Position numbers and translations under genes: made by a program. A model generated the notes under the pieces. That model ran no database searches and was not told the origin of the DNA. It was given only the letters and a program-made list of their open reading frames with translations. Source: Leptolyngbya sp. NIES-2104 (lineage in GTDB: Bacteria; Cyanobacteriota; Cyanobacteriia; Leptolyngbyales; Leptolyngbyaceae). From it: 64,000 nucleotides of DNA. The stretch is from the NCBI RefSeq assembly GCF_001485215.1, contig NZ_BBWW01000002.1, positions 221,564-285,563 of the forward strand. Reading direction: 5' to 3'. This document shows positions 53,559 to 63,906 of the stretch, piece after piece (position 1 is the first letter of the stretch; the number at the start of each line of letters is the position of its first letter).

Positions 53559-56500
53559 CTAAGCAGCCAGAGCAACTGCATCCATTTGAGCCTCGGTCAT
53601 TAGTCCCAAAGCCTCATTCAGTTGCTCTTGTCGTTCGAGAGCTGCTTTGAGAGCATCAGTTTTCTCGAAGGACTGACCATACAACGGACGGATTTGTTCA
53701 AGTTCTGCGGTTAGCGTTTCTAAACTCTGACGGCAGTTTTGAATGAATTTTGCAATTTGATCCGGACAATGCTCCAAGGCGCTGAGTGTTCCTTTTGCGG
53801 TTTCTCGAACTTCGGTTTCATAGCTGCGTTCTCCTTGCAGGCGTAAGATAGTAGTCTGAAAGATAGGTTCATGCTCAATCCACAGTTCAAATCCTGCAAA
53901 CGTCCCGCTCGCTTGTTTAGCAGCACGTCTACTGTGAACTAGATCGGTTGCAATATCTTGTAAGGCTTGAGCAGCTTCGCTCCGTTTAGTGTAGGGAATC
54001 TCGGAATGATTGAGCATCAGTTGAAAAGCTTCTCCTTGCGTTGGAATCAGTGCTTGTGCATCGTGTTGGTAAGCATTGAGGGCTTGTTGAACGCTCTCGA
54101 TTTGGTGAGGTAATTGATCGAGTTGTTGAGCGATCGCAATTTGTGTTCCTTGCCAATCTTGCTCTTCGATCAATAATTTTTGAATTTGATTGTCCAACTC
54201 TACTTTTTCTAGCAATCGTCGATCTCCGGTTGCAGTTGCCATTAGCAAGCTAAAGTCGAGTGTCGTTTCGTCAATGTCCTCGATCGTTCTGATGGAATCA
54301 TCAGTCTGATACAGTCCTTCCTCGATAAACCGAGCTTTACGAACATTGACTTCGTACAGATACGAATCCGGTGAGAGTCCTTGAATCTGTTTATTCTCCT
54401 CATTCTGGTACGGTTTACCTGTCGTGACGTAGGAAACGATTTCGACCTCTGAGTGCATATTGCCAGGTCGGAGAATGCGCCCGTCTCGCTGCCAACGCTC
54501 GGTCGGGCGAAGGGGGCAATCCAAATGCCGCAATACCTTGAGGCGATCAGGAATTTGGGTTCCGGCTCCGATCGTCGGTGTACTGCCGCAAAGAATTCTC
54601 ACATCACCTTGTCGCACCCGTCGGAAGAGTTGAGCTTTCTGCTCGTCGGTTGTAGCATCCTGAGCAAAGGCAAGTTCGTGTTCTGGAATGCCACGATCGA
54701 TTAAACGACGCTTCAGATACGGATGAATAAACCCGTGACCAATATCGACAAACAGCAATTGAGTACATCGCTCTGTCTGTGTTTCGACCCAGGTTTGATA
54801 AGTATCTTCAATGAATTGCTCCAACTTGCTGTGTTCGTTTGCCAAGGCTGCAATTTCAGCATCATCTAGAAATTGGCGTAACACTGAGCTTGGTAAACAG
54901 CGCAGATCAATGACACCTTGTTTGACGTGAGTGGTAATCAATGGGTAATTATCCGTTTTGGATCGCCGCCCTTGAAGTTTTTTCGCTCGTGCTGCAATGT
55001 AATCGAAAAACTTCAGTTGTGCTGCTGTTGCGGGAATTTCAGCCGTTTGATAATTGGGCTTCGGCTTTTCAATATCGAGTTGTGACTCAGTAACAATGTC
55101 TGCGACTAATAGCCAAAGTTCTCGAAACTCTGGCAGGTTTGACCAACTGGATAAGCGCGTCTTGATCTCAAGTGTTGTTGCTGCGGTAATCTCCGCAGAA
55201 ACTTTTGGTTCAGCAAACGTTGAGATAAATGAGTCAAAGTGGCGAATCCCTCTAGCTTCAAGAACTTGAGGGCAGAGATAAACCAAGTTCACCCAACTTT
55301 GTCCGAGTGTGTTCTGAATTGGTGTTGCCGTTAGAAGAACTAGACCTTTATCGCGTCCGTGTAGTTGAGCTAAATACTGGGTTTTGTAGTAGAGATCTAA
55401 AGCGCGATCGGAGTTAGAAGATGAAATGCCTAACACGCCCTGCATCTGTGTTTCAGTTGCCAAGCCTAAATAGTCCTGGCTTTCATCGACGAGTAGCAGA
55501 TCAATGCCTAAATCTTCCCAATAAACAGTATTGTCGCGTTGGACTGAATCGATGTGTTCTCGAATTTTCTCTTCTGTGCGATCGACCTTTTTCTCTAACT
55601 GTTTTGCTGCTCGTTTCCCACTACGCTTGCGTTTGTAATTCTCACTGCGAACACGATCAGTTTCATTCGCAATAATTGAATCGATTGTTTCGGTTCGCAG
55701 TTTCAACATTTTGAATGCCGTTTGCGACATCACAATAAAATCCCATTCTCCGGTTGCAGCACGAGAAACGAGTTCTTGACGCTTTTTAGCAGAATCAAGA
55801 TCGCGGGTTGAGATGGTGAGAATTCGCAATCCTGGATAGATTTGTGCGGCTTCTGCTGCTTGTTGAAGAACGAGATGATCTTTAACCACTAAAGCAGGCT
55901 TACTGCATTGGTAGTGATGGCGCATTTCTTGGGCAGCAACGATCGCGATCGCAGTCTTCCCGGAGCCTGTCGGATACTGAATCAGCGTGTTTCCGCTACT
56001 AATAATTCGCCAAATCGCATTCAGTTGATAAGCCCGTTTCGGATTGTAGAGACGATCGAGCCAAGTTGCTGACACGCCTTGTAGCTTGCCTTTAAGATGA
56101 GTGCCGTCATATTGTCGCCGCCGCAAACAATTGAAGTCGCGATTGTAGATGTCAACGAGTCGTGTCGCTCGCTTCCAGTCTTGCCAAATCCAGCGCTTGA
56201 AGAGTTCTTTTAGTCGTTCTTGCTTTAACAATGCGCGTCGAGTTTCATCGCGATTTTTGACTCGCGTATCTTTGTCGATCGTGTCATACACCACAGGCAG
56301 TTTCTGATTCAGAGCAAGCTCAACCAAGCGAATCGCAGAAACACGGCTCGTTCCATACTGAGAAGAAATTAAGGTGCTGTCAGCGCCACGATATTCCACT
56401 TTCCAATGGGCACTGTGAATTGAATGAGTGACGTTCAGCAGCTTGGATAGACTTGATCCCTGAATTCCTAGAGTTTCGCGAATGAAGTCTTCGACTACAT

Positions 56501-58481
56501 CGCCTGGAATCCACGGAGAACCAAGACGAGCGTAAATTTGTCCTGCTTTCAGAGGTTTTGGCTGTACCTGCTTAAGTGCCTCAACATTAATCAAGTAACC
56601 TGGAGATTGTTGTGCTGCCTTATCTGCTTGCTCCAATTTGAGACGAACGTTACCACTTAAATACTCTTCGGCAGTAATCCATCGATCAAGATCGAGATCA
56701 CGGAAAATGAGCGGTGTCGTTCCCGACTGCTGAAGTTCTCCAACAATATCGGCTTCTGATTTACGATACAACTCACTCATGTACGCCAAATCAACGGCTC
56801 CGCGATCGGCAAGTGAGTGAACTAGAGCTTCGGTTGCCGTCTTCACTTCGTCGATCGCAGGCACTCGAACCAAGGTGCGCTTGAAGAATAAATCTGCTTT
56901 CTCGGTTTCTTCTGGACGATCTGGATTCCAGACTTCCAAAGCCAGCAATAGCGGATACTCTGGATCATTTCCGAACGCAAGTTCATTGCCCTGAGAATGT
57001 AGCCAGCCGTACTGCGTGATAAATTCGTCGTAGCGTTGGTTAAGAACCAGTTGGGCTTGTTCGAGTTCGCGGTCGTCATCCGACTCCCATTGAATATTTA
57101 GCACTTGTCTTACTGCGTCGCGAATTTGAATCAGCCACCACAGCCGCCTACGTTTCATCCCTTTCGCTTCAACACGATGAAGTTGCCCGTCACGACATTG
57201 ATGAGGTTGATCTCGATACCAAATATACGCGAACGGTTTGACAGATGATTGCAGTTCTGGCGGAATCGGTAAGCAATCTCGCGCGTCTGAGCTAACTGAA
57301 ACTTGGACAGGGCGCGATCGATAGATACTTTCTGGCAGATCCCGCAGGGCTTGACTTAAAACTTTTGGTAAATTCGAGTGAGTTGGTTGGAGTGAGAGTC
57401 GAGGGCTGGCGTAGAGTTTATCGATTGCGAGTTCACCCAGTAGATGGTGCGGGTGAGTTTGAAAATAGCGATTCAGTAAAAGCGGCTCTTGTGTTTCTGG
57501 ATTGATGATGGGACTTTCGACTAAATCAACCCATTCTTCAGCGTTTCCGGCTTCTCCAGACTCTAAGATTTGGAAAAAGAGCAGATCAGCCGGTGCATCT
57601 GTATGGCTGAAACTGCGAAAGGCAGTCATCGGTAATTTAAAGGCTCCTAGCAGCCGCACCAAACTGCTAATTCGTTCACGAAACGCCTGTCCGCGTTTAG
57701 ATTGCAGCGTTCCAACGGAGGTCAGAACGGCGATGATTCCACCAGGGCGAACAGCCTGAATCGATCGTGCCAAACAATAGTTGTGCAACCCATCGAGTGA
57801 CCAATTCACAAACTGTGGATCGTAGGGCGTAACTTCTGAGTAAGGAACGTTGCCGATACATCCATCGAAATGATTAACGGCGAGTCGAGTGCGCTCTAAT
57901 GCTTGAAGGTAAACATTTGTTTCTGGATAAAGCATCTGGCAAATGCTGCCACTGATCGAATCAATTTCAACCCCTGTCCAACGACACGACCAATCGACGG
58001 GTGTAAGTCCAATGAACAAACCTGTGCCAACAGTCGGTTCTAGCCACTCTCCACCATCACAGCCGAGCCGCGTTAGTCCTTCATAAATGCACTGAGCGAT
58101 CGCAGGTGGCGTATAGTAAGCGGTCGTCATCGTTCCTCGCATTCGATCGAACTCTTCGGGAGACAGTAGCTCTCTTAACTCAGCCGCCAGCTTCGCCCAT
58201 TCTGATTTCGGTGGGTCAACAAAGAGATCCGCACTCAGTCCAGCGCCTAGATGAAGACATAGACGCATTTGTTCGTCGATCGAAGCGGGGCGATTTTCGG
58301 CTTGCAGTTGCTTTAAGTGTTGAATCGCTTCGATGCTATCCTTAACTTTCTGGCGCTGAGAGCGAGTGGTTGAGAGTTCCCTTAGTAACCGATCCTGTGG
58401 AATGCAGGTAGCAGATTGCAGCGATCGCCCAGTTGGGCTACTAATGTCATTCGTTTGAATCCAAGTGAATAAGTCTGTCAT
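53559..58481 (-). CDS. Giant DNA methylase-SF2 helicase (DarB/strawberry-notch-like)
   Basis: About 1640 residues. The N-terminal methylase has SAM motif EWLEPTVGTGLFIGL near residue 158 and catalytic-like GNVPYSEVTPYDP near 213. The central SF2 helicase has IQYPTGSGKTAIAI near 840, LLLVDESQDYLG (DESQ), LLTATPIQNTLG and QRDGRILRPGN. The C-terminus is coiled coil. Related proteins on phages and plasmids, such as phage P1 DarB, protect incoming DNA from restriction. Here it may protect or replicate the element. ATG 58481 (MTDLFTW) is preferred over 58505. Confidence 0.82.
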   Translation of the reverse strand: MTDLFTWIQTNDISSPTGRSLQSATCIPQDRLLRELSTTRSQRQKVKDSIEAIQHLKQLQAENRPASIDEQMRLCLHLGAGLSADLFVDPPKSEWAKLAAELRELLSPEEFDRMRGTMTTAYYTPPAIAQCIYEGLTRLGCDGGEWLEPTVGTGLFIGLTPVDWSCRWTGVEIDSISGSICQMLYPETNVYLQALERTRLAVNHFDGCIGNVPYSEVTPYDPQFVNWSLDGLHNYCLARSIQAVRPGGIIAVLTSVGTLQSKRGQAFRERISSLVRLLGAFKLPMTAFRSFSHTDAPADLLFFQILESGEAGNAEEWVDLVESPIINPETQEPLLLNRYFQTHPHHLLGELAIDKLYASPRLSLQPTHSNLPKVLSQALRDLPESIYRSRPVQVSVSSDARDCLPIPPELQSSVKPFAYIWYRDQPHQCRDGQLHRVEAKGMKRRRLWWLIQIRDAVRQVLNIQWESDDDRELEQAQLVLNQRYDEFITQYGWLHSQGNELAFGNDPEYPLLLALEVWNPDRPEETEKADLFFKRTLVRVPAIDEVKTATEALVHSLADRGAVDLAYMSELYRKSEADIVGELQQSGTTPLIFRDLDLDRWITAEEYLSGNVRLKLEQADKAAQQSPGYLINVEALKQVQPKPLKAGQIYARLGSPWIPGDVVEDFIRETLGIQGSSLSKLLNVTHSIHSAHWKVEYRGADSTLISSQYGTSRVSAIRLVELALNQKLPVVYDTIDKDTRVKNRDETRRALLKQERLKELFKRWIWQDWKRATRLVDIYNRDFNCLRRRQYDGTHLKGKLQGVSATWLDRLYNPKRAYQLNAIWRIISSGNTLIQYPTGSGKTAIAIVAAQEMRHHYQCSKPALVVKDHLVLQQAAEAAQIYPGLRILTISTRDLDSAKKRQELVSRAATGEWDFIVMSQTAFKMLKLRTETIDSIIANETDRVRSENYKRKRSGKRAAKQLEKKVDRTEEKIREHIDSVQRDNTVYWEDLGIDLLLVDESQDYLGLATETQMQGVLGISSSNSDRALDLYYKTQYLAQLHGRDKGLVLLTATPIQNTLGQSWVNLVYLCPQVLEARGIRHFDSFISTFAEPKVSAEITAATTLEIKTRLSSWSNLPEFRELWLLVADIVTESQLDIEKPKPNYQTAEIPATAAQLKFFDYIAARAKKLQGRRSKTDNYPLITTHVKQGVIDLRCLPSSVLRQFLDDAEIAALANEHSKLEQFIEDTYQTWVETQTERCTQLLFVDIGHGFIHPYLKRRLIDRGIPEHELAFAQDATTDEQKAQLFRRVRQGDVRILCGSTPTIGAGTQIPDRLKVLRHLDCPLRPTERWQRDGRILRPGNMHSEVEIVSYVTTGKPYQNEENKQIQGLSPDSYLYEVNVRKARFIEEGLYQTDDSIRTIEDIDETTLDFSLLMATATGDRRLLEKVELDNQIQKLLIEEQDWQGTQIAIAQQLDQLPHQIESVQQALNAYQHDAQALIPTQGEAFQLMLNHSEIPYTKRSEAAQALQDIATDLVHSRRAAKQASGTFAGFELWIEHEPIFQTTILRLQGERSYETEVRETAKGTLSALEHCPDQIAKFIQNCRQSLETLTAELEQIRPLYGQSFEKTDALKAALERQEQLNEALGLMTEAQMDAVALAA

Positions 58482-58578
58482 AATTTGTAGGAGAATAACG
58501 AACAAAAGAAAAAAGACTGACCGAAGTCAGCCTTGAGTGAGTTGGAATTTCGTTAGCACTTGCTGTAATTGCGATTGA

Positions 58579-59418
58579 TTACTCGATCGCAGCGGTCACC
58601 AACTCTGAAGAGCCGTTTTGCGCTAGAAGTTGATCGGCTTGTTGGCTCAGTTGAGCTTGCAATTTCTGCCGTACCACTTCTGGGTCAAACGAGGATTTCA
58701 CCTTTGGTCGGTAGTCCGGCACATTCGGGAGTTGCCCGCGTCCGTGCAGCGTATCTGCATGATCAAGATGAACTTGATTGGCAGCACGTTCTTGATACTG
58801 GTCAAGCTGCTCTTGATTGATCGCCAGCAGGTAAGTTCGCATCAAATTACAGCGTTCTTGATCAGTCAGCTTGTGGGTCGTTGGAGGTTGTCCTGAACCG
58901 ACTCGATAACTTGTCTTCGCTCGATCGATGACACAGGCAGCACCGAGCGATACTTCTTTATCGTGACGTGCGATCGCATCTTTGAGAATCTTCTGAATCC
59001 GCTTCTTCAGAACTTTGGGAGCATTCGCAGCTTGGCTTTCAAGGATATCTTCTCGACTTTCGAGTTGCGAGAGATACTGTTCCTCGAATACCTCAGACAC
59101 GCCTTCCCAAGCTGGTGCGAAGATGTCTTCCCACAGCCGTTGTTGCTCATATTCTGGATAGAGAGACTTTCCAGTGTAGAGATCTTTGCGTCCGCGTGTG
59201 CCTGGAATTTCGTAGTCTACTAAATCTCCATTTTGTAGATGCAGCCAGAACAAGCGACGACGAGTGTAACGCCAGACGAGAGTTCGGAAGCCGTAGCAGA
59301 GCGATCGATACTCACCGTAAAGTGCGTTCAACTGATTGACGGCTTTGACCGACACACCATGAGTTGGATCAAGTGCAAGCTTTCTGGCAAGCTCTTTGGA
59401 ATTGCAATAATACGACAT
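58579..59418 (-). CDS. Plasmid-type protein of unknown function
   Basis: 279 residues, basic and helical, with an N-terminal segment VSVKAVNQLNALYGEYRSLCYGFRTLVWRYTRRR and no recognised motif. AAGGAG is 8 bases before ATG 59418. It is the first gene of the minus-strand replication block. The 190-base gap to the divergent gene at 59625 likely contains both promoters; no repeat or iteron set is visible there. Confidence 0.5.
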   Translation of the reverse strand: MSYYCNSKELARKLALDPTHGVSVKAVNQLNALYGEYRSLCYGFRTLVWRYTRRRLFWLHLQNGDLVDYEIPGTRGRKDLYTGKSLYPEYEQQRLWEDIFAPAWEGVSEVFEEQYLSQLESREDILESQAANAPKVLKKRIQKILKDAIARHDKEVSLGAACVIDRAKTSYRVGSGQPPTTHKLTDQERCNLMRTYLLAINQEQLDQYQERAANQVHLDHADTLHGRGQLPNVPDYRPKVKSSFDPEVVRQKLQAQLSQQADQLLAQNGSSELVTAAIE

Positions 59419-59624
59419 TGAAGAAACTCCTTCTTTATGGTTCCTCTCTTCGTCGCTAGACCATTATTTATATTGATTAACGAGTTCATTTTTTGAATTA
59501 CTCTTTGTTTTTTTATTTTGAGTAGCAAAGGTGAAGAAGTGAGAAGAGGATAAGAGAGGGGTTAAGTTTGAGCTAGAGTTTTGGGATAGGAGCGATTAAT
59601 TGCAATGGAGTGACTGAAACTGCG

Positions 59625-61451
59625 ATGGCAAGACAAAAGAAACCTACCAAAGCTCTCGATACTGGTCAGCAGATCCTAAGTGCATTGACGCAGCAGGAAA
59701 TTGCTCAACTCCTGAATGTTCTACTTGAGGTCTTGCCGCCTGACTTACAGGCGCGATCGCTGGCTCAACTTTCCGAAGACACGCAGCAAACGATCCAGCG
59801 CATTCTAGCTCCGATTCCTGATGATCCGCCTCAAGCTGATGACAGCCAACCGACTTCGATCGCAAAACAGGCTCAAACTTGGGCAACCCTCTGGAAAGCT
59901 TGGAATAAAATCGTCAGTGAAGCTTCGCAAGAAGACGGAAAATATATTGTCCAAGAAGCACATTGGGAACCGCCCTACTTCGATGCAACAACTTTGATGG
60001 AAGATCTAGAAGGTATTGCTGTTCAAATGCAGCCGCTCCTCCGCACCGCATTTGAGCATGAGTTTGCACCAAGTGATGGATTTGTCTCAGCCCTGATGGA
60101 AGTGGAAGTAGAAGCCTCCTCTAGTCTGGAAGACTGGGTGGAAATCACAGATGGGCTGTTGTTGAAACATCATTTGACAAATGCCTTGTTGCAATGGGAG
60201 TGGCTCTCTGCTCATCAACAGAACTGGGATGCTTATCAGTTTGCTCAACACATTCGAGAATGCGAACTACAATTTGAGCAGATAGAACTGGAGCGGGATG
60301 CTATCTTTGATTTTTTCGCACAGCTATCTGAATCGGAACAGCGGTGTATTCTAACCGGGCTGCTGACTGATGTAGAGACAGATCAATGGCAGCAAGAATT
60401 AAATTCCACTTACTCTTCCTGGCAGCGTCTCTATCTGCATCTCATCGAGCGCTATGCTCCAGAACGCTATTTGGATAGTCTACGTCAGACGATTCCTCAA
60501 CGCTGGGAAAATGGCTTGCTCATTCTCGAAGCTTTACTCGCAGAACAAAAATACAGCGAGAGTTTGATCATTGTTCAAGAAACCCTTCAGGCGCTGTTGA
60601 GTTTCAAACGAGTGGAGGTAGACTGGTCTCCCGAAGCAACACTCTTGATCGCGGCTGTGAACTTCCTTTATTCAGAAGAGCAGAAAAATGCAAGTCAGTT
60701 GTTAGGTTACTACCGACAGGTAGCGGCAGGATTAAATCAAACTGAGCGATCGAACGCCCTAGCCGTTCAGCAGATCGCGATCGCGCATTGGTCAGATTGG
60801 TCAGCAATGTTCCAAGCGTTCACTAATACTCCGCTTTCGGACTCCACATATCAAGGGCTGTTCCAATCCTGGCGCAACTATGTCGATCGTAGAACTAAAC
60901 CCAGAATTTGGAGACTCTATGGCGTACCTAAAAGTCTTGATACTTGGTGGGTTCTCTGGTTAATCGACAGTATTGCAGATCCCCAAAAGGGCGCAACTTG
61001 GTTTCAGCAAACGATCACCGATTGGCTGTCTCAGCTTCCTGGCGATGAACGGCAATTAGGCGAGAACTACGATGTGCTGAAACTGTTGACCAAAGATTTG
61101 ATTGAAATTCAGAACAAGGGAAAACATCAACATCCTTGGTTCTACGAAGTCGTGATTCGTCCGAATGAGTCTGCAATGGAGAGTAATTCATCCCGACAAG
61201 CCTATCTCAAACAGTATGCGCCTCCTGATTTACTCGATCAGGTGATGAACTATTGGAAGACTCATCTAAAAGCATTTGTGCCCCGACCAGAGGCTGCTAA
61301 AGGCTCTGAGTACGGAGCGCAAGCTCGCTGGATGGCAGCATTGAAGGAGCTTTCTCCTAGCAACTATGAAACGCTGCTCACCCAATGGCGGGAAGTGCAT
61401 CGACGACGCAGCAATTTGTGGAAAGCGATGCAAGAATTAGGACTGAACTGA
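59625..61451 (+). CDS. Large helical protein, first of a three-gene operon
   Basis: 608 residues from ATG 59625 (GTG 59610 possible). All-helical, acidic, with a repetitive HEAT/TPR-like feel and a C-terminal segment YGAQARWMAALKELSPSNYETLL then HRRRSNLWKAM. This tail resembles proteins that carry SWIM zinc fingers, but no CxC...CxH motif is present here. No membrane segment. It is followed 1 base later by the 94-residue gene. Confidence 0.5.
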   Translation: MARQKKPTKALDTGQQILSALTQQEIAQLLNVLLEVLPPDLQARSLAQLSEDTQQTIQRILAPIPDDPPQADDSQPTSIAKQAQTWATLWKAWNKIVSEASQEDGKYIVQEAHWEPPYFDATTLMEDLEGIAVQMQPLLRTAFEHEFAPSDGFVSALMEVEVEASSSLEDWVEITDGLLLKHHLTNALLQWEWLSAHQQNWDAYQFAQHIRECELQFEQIELERDAIFDFFAQLSESEQRCILTGLLTDVETDQWQQELNSTYSSWQRLYLHLIERYAPERYLDSLRQTIPQRWENGLLILEALLAEQKYSESLIIVQETLQALLSFKRVEVDWSPEATLLIAAVNFLYSEEQKNASQLLGYYRQVAAGLNQTERSNALAVQQIAIAHWSDWSAMFQAFTNTPLSDSTYQGLFQSWRNYVDRRTKPRIWRLYGVPKSLDTWWVLWLIDSIADPQKGATWFQQTITDWLSQLPGDERQLGENYDVLKLLTKDLIEIQNKGKHQHPWFYEVVIRPNESAMESNSSRQAYLKQYAPPDLLDQVMNYWKTHLKAFVPRPEAAKGSEYGAQARWMAALKELSPSNYETLLTQWREVHRRRSNLWKAMQELGLN

Positions 61452-61452
61452 T

Positions 61453-61737
61453 ATGAATGTAGAAGTCACGATCGTGGTTTCAACTCCGCCGCGAGAAGAG
61501 GATTTTGATAGCCTGAGACTTGCAGCAGCTAGGCTCACAGATCATCCAAGCAGCATTACGGTGCAAATGGAGCAAACTAACGATCGCATTTCCCTGATTA
61601 CGAATTTCACGATGCGAACCACCGCTCAGTACAAAGTGGTCGGCGATATCTCCAGCCAATTCAAGTTCCACACCTTTGATATTGAGGGATATGAGGACAT
61701 AATTATCACATTTCCCAAGTCAGGTAGAGGGGATTGA
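61453..61737 (+). CDS. Small strand-rich protein, second of the operon
   Basis: 94-residue protein with alternating strands (VEVTIVVSTPPREEDFDSL, TVQMEQTNDRISLITNFTM). No family recognised. It starts one base after the preceding stop and its TGA overlaps the next ATG, so the three genes are translationally coupled and probably form a complex. Confidence 0.55.
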   Translation: MNVEVTIVVSTPPREEDFDSLRLAAARLTDHPSSITVQMEQTNDRISLITNFTMRTTAQYKVVGDISSQFKFHTFDIEGYEDIIITFPKSGRGD

Positions 61738-62915
61738 CCATGAGTGAGTACCAATATTACGAATTTCGCACGGTTGATCGCATTCTCACCGCGAAAGAGC
61801 AGGCAGAGATCAAAAAGCTCTCCAGTCGGGTTCAACTCACCTCAACGCAGGCAACCTTCGTTTACAACTATGGAGATTTTCGAGGTGATCCGGAAAAGGT
61901 CTTAACCGATTACTTTGACATCATGTTTTATGTTGCGAGTTGGAGTACTTGGAGGCTGATGTTTCGGTTCCCGAAAGCGATCGCTGATCCTAAATGGTTT
62001 CAGCCTTACGAATTACCAGATTCAATAACAATTTCAACCACTCCGAAATACACGGTGCTAGATGTTGAAATCAGTGATGAAGAGGGCTTGCGACCTTGGA
62101 CGACAGGGGAAGGGTGGCTCTCGCGCTTGCTACCGCTCCGCGATGAACTGCTCCAGGGAGATTTGCGCTTGTTGTATCTCGCCTGGTTGCGAGTAGCTCC
62201 TAACTTGGCTGGCTATGTTTTAGAAGACGATCCCGTTGAGCCTGCTATTCCGCCTAATCTGGGACAGTTATCCGAGCCGTTGAAAGCGTTTATTGAATGG
62301 GTTGGACTCGATGCAGATTGGGTGACGGTGGCGGCTCAAGCAAGTGTGCGTCAGCGCTTAGCGCAAAGCGCAACTCCGAAGGAACCGAAAACAGAACAAC
62401 CTTTAGAAAACTGGCTATCTGCACTATCTGAGGCTGAGAAGCAGGAATTTCTGCTCAAACTGGTGCGACGGGAATCACAGGTTGATTTGCAATTGATCAC
62501 GCGATTGCAGGAATTGGCGGGGGTAGAGCGATCTCAGCCTGAATCGACACCCGGATATCGACGGCTTTCTGACTTGGGAACCGCTGCTCAACAACTCAGA
62601 ACGCAGCGCCAGCGAAAAGAGCAGGATGCGGCGCAGGAAAAGCGAATTCGAGAGTTAGAAGCCCTAGCACCGAAGGAAGCCCAAATGTGGCAAAAAGTCA
62701 CGGAACTGATCGATCGCAAGCAGCCAAAATACTATGATGAAGCGACTACTTTGCTCAAGGACTTGCGCGATTTGGCGAAACATCAGGGGCGATTGCCTTC
62801 GGCAACAGCGAAGCTTCCGGTGGAATTTACCGAACGCTTTGAAGGACTGCGGGCAGAATATCAAAGTCGTCGTGCTTTGATGACCCGATTTAGTAAAATT
62901 CAGCCTCAAGATTGA
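61734..62915 (+). CDS. Third protein of the unknown three-gene operon
   Basis: 393 residues. The N-terminal domain YYEFRTVDRILTAKEQAEIKK and VYNYGDFRGDPEKVLTDYFD resembles an uncharacterised bacterial family often encoded beside SWIM-type genes. A charged helical C-terminus (QRKEQDAAQEKRIRELEAL) follows. No catalytic motif is visible. ATG 61734 overlaps the preceding stop. Confidence 0.55.
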   Translation: MTMSEYQYYEFRTVDRILTAKEQAEIKKLSSRVQLTSTQATFVYNYGDFRGDPEKVLTDYFDIMFYVASWSTWRLMFRFPKAIADPKWFQPYELPDSITISTTPKYTVLDVEISDEEGLRPWTTGEGWLSRLLPLRDELLQGDLRLLYLAWLRVAPNLAGYVLEDDPVEPAIPPNLGQLSEPLKAFIEWVGLDADWVTVAAQASVRQRLAQSATPKEPKTEQPLENWLSALSEAEKQEFLLKLVRRESQVDLQLITRLQELAGVERSQPESTPGYRRLSDLGTAAQQLRTQRQRKEQDAAQEKRIRELEALAPKEAQMWQKVTELIDRKQPKYYDEATTLLKDLRDLAKHQGRLPSATAKLPVEFTERFEGLRAEYQSRRALMTRFSKIQPQD

Positions 62916-62973
62916 CAACGGAATTTACGATCGCGATGCTTTATGATCGAGTCGGTTCTCTGTAGGGTTTGTC

Positions 62974-63906
62974 ATGACGGGTAGTAATGATGCGATCGAT
63001 CACGACCGTTTGTTCAAAGAACTCATCTCGACCTTTTTCCTGGAGTTTCTCGAACTCTTTTTGCCAGAGATGCGGGCAACCATTGACCCCGACTCCATTC
63101 GGTTCCTCCAGCAGGAATACTTTGCCGACCTCACCGCAGGGGAAGACAAGATTATCGATCTGCTCGTGGAAGTGAAACAACTGGGCGAAGATGCCGTTTT
63201 CATTTTCCATCTCGAAGCCCAAGCGTCCCCAGAATCCCACTTCACCCGACGGATTTTCTTTTACTTTGCACGATTGCACCAAAAGTTTCTTCTGCGAATT
63301 TATCCAATCGTCATCTTCTCCTTCGACCAGCCTTATCGCGAAGAACCGCACACCTACACCGTCGAGTTTCCCAATTGGAAAGTGTTGGAATTCAACTTCA
63401 AATCTATCCAATTGAATCGCCTGAACTGGCGAGATTTTCTGAATCAGCCGAACCCCGTGGCGGCCGCCTTGATGAGCAAGATGCGGATTGCGATCGCAGA
63501 CCGTCCGAGGGTGAAAGTCGAGTGTCTACGATTATTGGCGACGTTGCAACTTGATCCAGCCCGGACGAGATTAATCTCAGGCTTTGTAGACACGTATCTG
63601 AAACTGAATGCGATCGAGACTCAGGCATTTCAGGCGGAAATTGCTAAAATTGAACCAGAACGGAGGGAGGGCGTGATGCAGATTGTCACCAGTTGGATGC
63701 AAGAGGGGATCGACCAAGGCATTGCACGAGAGCGATCGCTCGTTTTGCGTCTGCTCACCAAGCGAGTTGGAACCTTGTCGTCTGAAGTTCGTGATCGCAT
63801 TGACCAACTTTCCATTGAGCAAGTAGAAGCACTAGGGGAAGCGCTATTAGAGTTTGGGAGTTTAACAGACTTGGAGGCTTGGCTTTCACAGTCATTGGAC
63901 GATTAG
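62974..63906 (+). CDS. Rpn-family PD-(D/E)XK nuclease with DUF4351 tail
   Basis: 310 residues. The N-terminal nuclease fold of the Rpn/transposase-31 family has FKELISTFFLEFLELFLP, IDLLVEVKQLG (Glu-x-Lys) and FIFHLEAQASPESHF. The C-terminal DUF4351 helical domain (LVLRLLTKRVGTLSSEVRDRI) is typical of cyanobacterial members. Rpn proteins promote recombination through DNA cleavage. ATG 62974 follows the previous gene by 58 bases. Cyanobacterial genomes carry many copies, so it says little about its neighbours. Confidence 0.85.
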   Translation: MTGSNDAIDHDRLFKELISTFFLEFLELFLPEMRATIDPDSIRFLQQEYFADLTAGEDKIIDLLVEVKQLGEDAVFIFHLEAQASPESHFTRRIFFYFARLHQKFLLRIYPIVIFSFDQPYREEPHTYTVEFPNWKVLEFNFKSIQLNRLNWRDFLNQPNPVAAALMSKMRIAIADRPRVKVECLRLLATLQLDPARTRLISGFVDTYLKLNAIETQAFQAEIAKIEPERREGVMQIVTSWMQEGIDQGIARERSLVLRLLTKRVGTLSSEVRDRIDQLSIEQVEALGEALLEFGSLTDLEAWLSQSLDD

